From NCBI GenBank assembly GCA_003024985.2, contig PXIH01S0008709.1: a stretch of 16,496 nt of DNA. One strand, written 5' to 3'. The DNA comes from Euperipatoides rowelli (Eukaryota > Onychophora > Udeonychophora > Euonychophora > Peripatopsidae). Made by a program: the position numbers and the translations under genes. Below, piece after piece: positions 10,201 to 16,496 of this stretch; position 1 is the stretch's first letter; each line of letters starts with the position of its first letter. Under the pieces are notes generated by a model. It had not been told where the DNA came from and ran no database searches. It was given only the letters and a program-made list of their open reading frames with translations.

Positions 10201-13200
10201 TTTTTAACTGTTTGAATTATTTTTTCTGGTGTAGATAATTCTTCAGGTGCTTTTTCATCAATCATTTTTAAATCTAAAGTTTTAAGGTCATATGATGGAA
10301 TTTCTACTAGTATTTCAGATGATGTCACTACATTGGTGGTTTTGGTATATGATTTTAGTTCTGGTGAAGAAACAGTTTTGTCTTCAGTAATTATTTGTGA
10401 TAGAGATTTTGTGAACGGTTCTTTCTCTTGAGATTCTATCTCATTTGCTTTCAAATAAGTACTTTTCTCTTTCTTTTTTGCCTCAACAAATTTTTCTGGT
10501 ATTTCAGTAGACTCTGTTTTAATAACTGAGGTATGTTTTTTAATTTCAGAAGTATAATGAATACTACCTTTTGGAGAAGTGATATTTGATTCTAAAATGT
10601 TAAGTTTATCAGATGGATAAGGTTCAGGAAAATCTACACATGCTGTATCTTCACGTTTCTCTTCATCAAATGTTTTTTCTATTCTTTCAGCTATAGTACT
10701 AGAATCAGGAGTAAGTGGAATCTTAACTTTTTGGATTTTTTCAGCTCTTGGAGGTTTAATTTGTTTTTTAACTGTTTGAATTATTGTTTCTGCTGTAGGT
10801 ATTTCTTCAGTTGTTTTTTCAACAATTGTTTTTGAATCAGAGATTTTTACTTCATATGATGGAATTGCTTCACCTTCAATAGTCACTGGTTGAACATCTT
10901 TAAATACTTCTGCATTGACTGTTTCTAATACTGAAATACTTTTTGGCACTACATCAATGGATTTGACTTTGTCTTCTTTTGGAATTCTTTTTACAACCTT
11001 TGTAGTACTTGTTTCTATAACATGGGTAGATTTCATCTCAATACTACTTTGTGCTGGAAATGATTCCTCAATACTCAAGACCTCTGTTGGTTCAGGTGAT
11101 CTGGTTTCTATTTTGATTGTATCATGTAAGGCTTCATTTTCAATAGGTTCTTTAACTGAACTATTTGATGAATTATCATAAACCTTTTCAGTAACAGAAA
11201 CTTCCTCTTCTTTACATGTTTTAATCTTTGAGGCTTTAGCTGATTTTTCCTTTTCATTTATTTTTATTGATATTGGAGACTTGGATGTTTTATCTGTTTT
11301 TAGAATAGTTTTCATTTCAGAAACTACAGGAATTTGCCTAGATATTTCTTCAGCAGTATTATGTGAATTAGAAATAAATAACTGTTTCTCATTTGATGTA
11401 GAATCATCCAATTCTGGTTTATCTTCTTGTTTAGGAATTTTTTCTGAAGTTTCTTTTGCAGTTATTTCTAAGTGAGTATTCAATGTAATTCCATGAACAC
11501 CTTGTTCTGGCAAATCTTCATCAACATTTAAGACCTGAATTACTTCTGTTTTCTTGACTGCAAGTTCCAAAGTGCCTAGATCTAGAGATTCATGTTCTCC
11601 AACATTCACAACTTCAGAGATTTCATCAGATGGAATATCATAAATGTCTTCTGTAACTAAAACTGAAGAAACAGTTGCTTTTCCCTTTTTAATTGTCTTA
11701 ATTTTAGATGTTTTAACTGTTTTATCTTTTTTTGTTACTTGTTTTTCCGTAGGCATTTCAACTGATTCAATGACTGGCTTAGTTTCAGAATAAGGTATTT
11801 CTATTTCAGAAGAAATTTTAGGAGATTCTTCAACAACTGAAATAACAGATGTATCATATACTATTGTAGAATCACCAGGTTCCAAAATGTATTTTCCTTT
11901 AAGATCCTTTATAGGAAATTCTTTATGTATTGTTTCTATTACTACTGATGGTTTTTGAATATGGGTTGTCAATTTAGTCTCATGAATATCTTTTTCTGGA
12001 CTAGGTTTTTCTACTTTTGGAATATCTTTTTCTATGGTATCAATTGTAGTTATTTCAGTAGTAATTTTCCTAGCAGATTTTTTAATTTCAGATGATTTAA
12101 CATGAACATCTTGAATAACTGAAACAGTAGACATAGTAATTTGAGGTTTTGTTGATTCTTCAACTTGGATAGATTTAAGAAACTTTCCTTTTTCACGTTT
12201 TGTTTTTTGAATTGATGCTGGTATTTCCCCAGGAACTGTTTCCAGAATTGTTAAAGCCTCTGAATAAGTTTCTTCTATTTGTGATGGAATATGTTCAACT
12301 TTAGATGTCCACTTTTCTACATTTATCGGGAATTCATCAACAAATGTTTCTGATACTGAGCATGCTTCCAATGTCTTATCTTCCATTTTAATTACAGATA
12401 CATTTTCACTTCCCCTTTCAGGAATATCTCCTGGAAATTCTCCAGTGATTGTTTCTGTGATTGAAATGGCTTGTGAAGGTGATTCATGAATCTTAGTAGT
12501 TACATCATGAATATCTTCTTTCTGAGGACTTATAACTTCAATCACTTCAGATGGTTCCACTGTGGTAATTTCCATAGTAATTCTATCAGAGTACTCTTGT
12601 TTATCAGCATGCCTTTTTGTTTCTGGGGATTCTTTTGAAAATCTGTCTTTTTTCTTCTTTTTTGAAGACTTTTTAATAACTCCATCGGTGGAAGCAGTCA
12701 CTAATTCCCCATTTATAGATGTTTCAATCTTCTTAGCAGGGCCTTTTACATTTAAAGCAACATCTTTTTTGTGAGGTTTTGGAGAAATACTCTCAGTTAT
12801 CTGTAAAGATTCTGCTGCTGGTTCAATGGCTACACCTGTTCCAGTAAGAGCAACAGTTTTTTTAGAACTTTCATTAGTAAAGAAGACTGTTTCAGGGACT
12901 CTTTCAGTGAAATATTGGGTAATCTCTTCTGGAATTTTATCAGGACTTATCTCCTGTTCTGAAAAAGTTGACATCTGTGAAAATTTGGACATCTGAACAT
13001 TTATGTCAGAATGATGTGTTTTCACTTGTCGAGTGACTGATATGTTTTCCTTCATTGTTGGTGATTTTATATGTTCTGCAATTTTCTTTGGAATCTGAAC
13101 AGTTTCACTAGTTTGAGTGATATGAAAGGGCTGTGAATGTTCAATATTTATAGTAGACTGCTCTGTTAAATGAGGTGACATTACAGTAGAATGTGTAGTG

Positions 13201-13934
13201 TCTTCATAGGGTTCACTTGATATTTCTTCTATAGTTACATCAGAATCTGGTACATCTATCTCTTCTTCAGTCCGTACCCCATTTACAATTCTAATGATTT
13301 TTTTCTTAATGTGTCTTTTTACAATGGTCCTTTGAACACTTGTCATTTGAATCCTTGAAGTAACATTTTGCTGCTGATTCACGGTGCTAAAAGTAAAAGT
13401 ATTTCCTCCACCACCTTCAATTTGAGTTTGAATATCTGAAGGGAATGTTTTATCACTTTTAACTTGCTGTTCTGTCATTTGCTGTGAACTGAATTGGGAT
13501 AAAAATTCTTTGGGAGGCAATTCATATGTTGTAATCTTACTAGATTCCAAAAATGCTGGATCAATTTTACCACTCTGCATATTAATATCAAAGGTAATCT
13601 CGTGTAAAGGTGTTTGTTGTATAGATTCAAACCGAGATATAAAACCACCTTGCTGTACAATTTGTTTTCTATTGACAGTTACTTCTCCATGAGGAACAGT
13701 TTGCACATGTGTCGAGGTTGTGATCTGAGGTGGCAAGATAATTTGTTGAATTTTTTGACTAGCTTGACGTCTTTCTCCTTCAAGAGAAAAGACAGCCTGA
13801 GAAGTAAATGAACCAACACCTGATTCAAGTTCAGATTGAGGAACATTAACAACCCAATTTTGAACTAATAATAATTGTTTTTCCCTTAATTCTTTAATCC
13901 TTGTCTGGTATGTTTTAATCATTTCAATTAAAGC
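4293..13934 (-). CDS. Giant internal exon, 3,214 codons, of a spectrin-repeat-type cytolinker; probable Msp300/nesprin-like
   Basis: A single open frame of 9,642 nt follows a CATACAG acceptor and starts with codons for ALIE before the first Met (13920-13922). It ends with ...LTKPQ at a CAG/GTTTGC donor. Both borders are phase 0. The first ~30 residues (MIKTYQTRIKELREKQLLLV...) look like the end of a spectrin-repeat helix; the following exon is helical too. The rest is rich in Lys, Glu, Ser, Thr and Ile and looks disordered. It contains a basic stretch KRHIKKKIIRIVNGVRTEEE (residues ~206-230), tandem duplications (~1040-1420), three PSYAD-GR/Ser-Pro modules (~1597, ~1714, ~2354), an SPDKD repeat (~2256-2297), many Lys runs and a C-terminal hydrophobic patch IFEGLGSLFSVF (~3150). 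I see no membrane segment, signal peptide or enzyme motif. The nesprin assignment rests on flanking helices, giant exon size and general resemblance, not a domain hit. Shot-, ankyrin- or futsch-type giant exons are alternatives. Confidence 0.9.
6784..6861 (-). repeat. PSYAD-GR/Ser-Pro module, copy 3
   Basis: Reads IPSYADVASGRVSPRLSPRA then SPIPF (residues ~2354-2380). It is closest to copy 1, sharing the upstream DYGTDEEIEYVT element and the final PIPF/PVPF. The module is about 25 residues and is separated from copy 2 by more than 600 residues. Confidence 0.75.
7033..7152 (-). repeat. In-frame coding minisatellite, (S)SPDKD repeats
   Basis: Six tandem units run along the plus strand: two of 18 bp (7033-7050, 7051-7068) and four of 21 bp (7069-7089, 7090-7110, 7111-7131, 7132-7152). 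They encode DFSPDK, DFSPDK, then (L/E)SSPDKD-type and finally MTSPDKD and MTLTDKD units. The two 18-bp units are identical at the DNA level and the outer ones are most diverged, which suggests growth at the downstream end of the array. All unit lengths keep the frame. Confidence 0.9.
8697..8783 (-). repeat. PSYAD-GR/Ser-Pro module, copy 2
   Basis: Reads KPSYADIASGRISPALRSPG then PSPVGFMRPVSPL (residues ~1714-1742). The Ser-Pro tail runs longer than in the other copies and lacks the TDEE segment upstream. Confidence 0.75.
9049..9132 (-). repeat. PSYAD-GR/Ser-Pro module, copy 1
   Basis: Reads IPSYADVTAGRASPRPSPRA then SPVPF (residues ~1597-1624). It is preceded by STDDLG and, further up, DYSTDEELETVT. 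The Ser-Pro spacing suggests proline-directed kinase sites or SH3/WW binding, which is inference. Confidence 0.75.
9370..9832 (-). repeat. Second, older duplication of about 97 codons
   Basis: The segment TTEDITLSSPVPKAYTETT...SEIPTE...TTRKGKTKPIKSGK is repeated as TTEGTISSPVQRSYTETT...SEIPSEIYTTRKEQIKSAKSGK about 291 nt further on in the sense direction. It overlaps the tail of the second 564-bp unit. Divergence is higher, with small length differences, so it predates the 188-codon event or evolves faster. Confidence 0.7.
9673..10800 (-). repeat. Tandem duplication of 188 codons (two 564-bp units) inside the giant exon
   Basis: Two adjacent units (about 10237-10800 and 9673-10236) align without gaps at an offset of exactly 564 nt. 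Anchors are KKQIKPPRAEK (TTTAATTTGT at 10755 and 10191) and EPYPSDK (GGATAAGG at 10615 and 10051). Over about 137 residues from IIQTVKKQIKPPRAEK to the ITEDKT/TTEDIT segment I count about 23 differences, so roughly 83% identity. Similarity weakens after VVT(T/S)SEI. This indicates a fairly recent in-frame duplication. Confidence 0.9.
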
Positions 13935-13950
13935 CTGTATGGAAAAATAT
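13935..13950 (-). other. 3' splice site of the giant exon
   Basis: On the minus strand the sequence reads ATATTTTTCCATACAG then GCTTTAATTGAAATG. It has a short pyrimidine run and a CAG-type acceptor. The coding frame is open back to an in-frame TAA at 13962-13964, only 27 nt upstream of the exon start, so coding must come from a spliced upstream exon or begin at the ATG at 13920-13922. The codons GCT TTA ATT GAA before that ATG continue the helical pattern, which favours splicing. Confidence 0.75.
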
Positions 13951-15719
13951 TTTACATTAAATTACAAAGAAAAAAGCACACAATCATAATAAGTAAAAGA
14001 AAGTGATTGTACAGATGGGTTTTAACTTTCAGTATACCAGTTAATACAAATTAATATGAAGTGCCAAGATACTCGTAGCCAATTCCTACAAATGATTCTC
14101 CCTCACATACCCACAATATGTAAGTATATCAGCACCTTTCATAATGATAAAGTGTAATGTTCAATCAGCAGGACAAAATATCTAATAAAATTCTTTTATC
14201 TACTGGATTTAAATAGTCTACGATATTTTAATTTTGAATATATTTTGTATTGCAAATACATTTTTGGGTGGGAATTTGTATTGTATTTACATTATACTCA
14301 ATTATTTTGCCTCTCAATGGTATGTACAAAGTAGACTATTAAGTGAAAGGTTTTCAGTGACAAGTATTTTTTTTTTTTAATTTATTTTCCTGCTTTATCA
14401 CCATGCTGTTTATTGACATGTACTGTATATCTCGTATAATACATTAGTATGTTAATTGCTAATTAATTTGTAATTGTATTTTTTTTACATAAGTTTTGCC
14501 ACTATAAAAAAATTATAAATGTGCAATATATATTTGCCTAGACACAGATGCAGTGAATACAGCATTTAGGAAATGTTATTTTTCCTATAAAATAATCCTA
14601 ATGTAGGATGGATACAAGTTTGTTAGCAAAAAATAATGATAGCTTTAAGATAAAAATGTCAACAAATTATGGCTAACCGTCTTATCTCACAAAAGCATAC
14701 AATTTTTTAGACCAAACTTTTAAAATTGATGTGCGCTACCACTTTCAACCAAAATTTTCATAAGTTATAAAATTTTAATTTATTTAATTTTTTTTTTAAT
14801 TTTTAATCTAAAAAAATTAAATTCACTTAAAATAAAATTTCATGGAAATTAGTTTAAAAGCAAAGATTATATAAAAAAATACAGTTTAAATGTTCTGAGA
14901 AATTCATATAAAATCAACTCTATTAACTATAGTTATCATCTTGGGCTCCTAGAAATTGAATAATTAAATATATCATGCTTTTCTAGGTGGCCAGCTTGAT
15001 TTTTTTTCTGAGTCATATAAAATCAAGCAAAAATTGAGCTTACTTTTTTATCTTAGTATATACAAACAAATGAAAACACCATGTACTGTACAATCACAAT
15101 GACAAAAATATTTCATTCAATTACTCAATTTTATTTTTCAAATATAAAACCAAAAAAAGCTAGTCTACCTAAGACAAATGTTAATAACACCTTAAATGTA
15201 CAGTATGTAAAATATACATCATCATATAAAATCTACTACCATATTTAAAATGTTTAAAAAGCATTAAAAACAAATTAAACCAAAAAATATACAAAAGTAT
15301 TTATTTACACAATCAACCTTGTGCTTATGTTAAGTCATGTGACCATTATTGAGTTATGTGATTATCTATGTAATGTGCTTAGTAATTAATTAAAATAAAA
15401 TAATTTTGAAGATGATGATTTCTAAAGATAATAATTCTAGAATCCTTTAACAAAATTGATCATTTATTTATTTTATTAGCATATTTGCTGGAGAGATAAT
15501 CCTTATGTATCTATTTAAAATATACAAATTATCTTGAAAAGCAACAGGTCTAAAAATAATGTTAAAAAAAAAATGCAGTATTTGAAAGAGACATCAATGA
15601 GGAAAAGACATGATGTGCGTGTTTAGAGATTTGGCTAGTTTGAAAGACTGGAAATCATGGATCAATGTGGGGATAGCATGGTTATTTTCTTAGTTTAGTT
15701 ATATACCCTTCCTTGCTTT

Positions 15720-15900
15720 TGGTCTGTATTTAGCATTTAATCAAAGGGAGGAAGCTGATCTTGCCCTCCAACCGCCTTAACTTCGGATAGTGGATCCTTA
15801 GGGAGACTTCACACTGGGGAGAATGATAGGTCGGAGGATAAAGGTTGCCGAATCTTGGAGAAGTAGGTGCTGAGGAGACAGTAAGGAAGGAAGGTCTAAT
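15720..15900. other. GC-richer block of unknown origin in the upstream intron
   Basis: The block from about GGAAGCTGATCTTGCCC to GACAGTAAGGAAGGAAGG has clearly more G and C than its surroundings. It has no open frame of length, no recognised RNA fold and no splice sites that would give a phase 0 exon. It may be part of an old mobile element (untranslated part of a LINE or LTR). Confidence 0.3.
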
Positions 15901-16050
15901 TTAGAATATTAGTAAGAGTATCTTGTTTTGTGATAGAATAATGTTCCAATTAATAGATAAAGGAGGGAGGGGGAGGGATGAGCAATGAGCATTATCAAAA
16001 CAAGTTTACGAGCTATATAGTGACAAACGGATAGGTTTACGACAAATGTG

Positions 16051-16123
16051 TGACTCGGATCTGTGTCTTTCCGCACAAAGTAATAAAAAAATTAGCAATA
16101 TGCGGCTGACTCAGATCTGAGAC
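16051..16123. repeat. Pair of TGACTC-GATCTG direct repeats
   Basis: TGACTCGGATCTGTGTC (16051-16067) recurs as TGACTCAGATCTGAGAC (16107-16123), with 14 of 17 bases the same. The second copy contains a 12-bp perfect palindrome, CTCAGATCTGAG (16110-16121), flanked by GGCTG and CAGCC (16104-16129), so it can form an imperfect hairpin. Confidence 0.6.
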
Positions 16124-16299
16124 GCAGCCTAAAAATTACACCACATTTCATAATAATTAATATTAAAGTGGTTTATCAATGATTTTTTTTATTTTTTTTT
16201 TAATTGATTCATGTTTAATTTTACCTAAAAATATTTGTTTAATTCATCAATTTGGAAAATTTAAACTGAAACATATAAAACGTTGTTTTAAAAAAATAA

Positions 16300-16496
16300 A
16301 ACCCACGAGCTGACGTCAAATTGACGTAGCCAAAGGATAAAATTTCGCTGGGGGAAAATACATATCTGGGATCCAGACGGTGGTCAAGTCACGAGAGCCT
16401 AGAACCCGGATACATTAAGTGACGATAAGTAAATGGATATCAGCTTTAATTTATTATTTACAGTCCTAACCTTACCCTTACCCCAAACCGTAACTC
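16300..16496. repeat. Probable interspersed repeat, cut by the window edge
   Basis: A change to a more GC-rich composition begins at about CCCACGAGCTGACG. It includes the palindrome ACGTCAA-a-TTGACGT (16313-16327) with a CRE-like TGACGTCA (16311-16318). It ends in a C-rich run of CCTAACC/TTACCC-like units. No open frame. The form suggests part of a dispersed repeat, but no family is recognised. Confidence 0.35.

Larger units (their letters stand above)
13935..16496 (-). other. Intron upstream of the giant exon (partial)
   Basis: About 2.5 kb without an open frame of more than 60 codons on either strand. It is AT-rich with poly-T runs (for example 14367-14379) up to about 15600. After that come a more GC-rich block (about 15720-15900), a purine-rich run (15959-15978) and repeat-like blocks to the window end. 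I found no spliceable exon that would give a phase 0 donor into the giant exon, so the preceding exon lies beyond 16496 or is too short to recognise. Confidence 0.5.

Noticed and set aside
4410-13811. Many open frames of 60-155 codons on the plus strand opposite the giant exon
   Set aside because: They are shadows of the Lys/Glu-rich coding strand: Ser/Phe/Leu-rich translations, no recognisable domain, and positions fixed by codon bias of the real frame.
14421-15207. Recurring TGTACTGTA/TACAGTA words in the upstream intron (also near 1718 and 2273)
   Set aside because: Short AT-rich near-palindromes at irregular spacing; expected by chance in sequence of this composition.

Overview
This window looks like nuclear DNA from an arthropod, probably an insect. 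It is strongly AT-rich and has introns with clear GT/AG borders, long homopolymer runs, microsatellites and a decayed non-LTR retrotransposon. I see no bacterial gene organisation, rRNA, tRNA or CRISPR. No species can be named from the sequence.

One host gene, on the minus strand, dominates. A 9,642-nt uninterrupted coding exon (4293-13934, 3,214 codons) lies between a CATACAG acceptor and a CAG/GTTTGC donor. After a 628-nt intron comes a 54-codon exon (3503-3664). All four exon borders are in phase 0, so the giant exon could be included or skipped without changing frame. The start of the giant exon and the following small exon read as charged helical segments like spectrin repeats. Between them lie about 3,100 residues of Lys/Glu/Ser/Thr/Ile-rich, presumably disordered protein. 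The best guess is a nesprin-type giant protein of insects (Msp300 family), which links nucleus and cytoskeleton in muscle. Another giant spectrin-repeat cytolinker is possible. Both ends of the gene are outside the window.

The giant exon carries several layers of internal duplication. There is a gap-free 564-bp (188-codon) tandem duplication and a weaker 291-bp (97-codon) one next to it. A PSYAD(V/I)(A/T)(S/A)GR + Ser-Pro-rich module occurs three times. A (S)SPDKD minisatellite is built of 18- and 21-bp units. A degenerate 'ETI..EFP' motif recurs in the N-terminal third, and a basic-patch + aromatic motif occurs near the C-terminal end.

Left end (1-3502): intron of the host gene. It holds a degenerate non-LTR retrotransposon in the host's sense orientation. 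On the minus strand, from 2021 downward, it reads PHD-like zinc finger, endonuclease/exonuclease/phosphatase domain, linker, then the start of the reverse transcriptase, running off the window edge. Frameshifts, stop codons and an insertion with an (ATCT)n tract show it is dead. The rest is AT-rich with a CT microsatellite and a possible repeat edge.

Middle intron (3665-4292): extremely T-rich in the sense orientation. Right end (13935-16496): intron upstream of the giant exon. It is mostly featureless AT-rich DNA, but after about 15700 it turns into blocks of different composition with palindromes and a C-rich, telomere-like end, probably parts of interspersed repeats.
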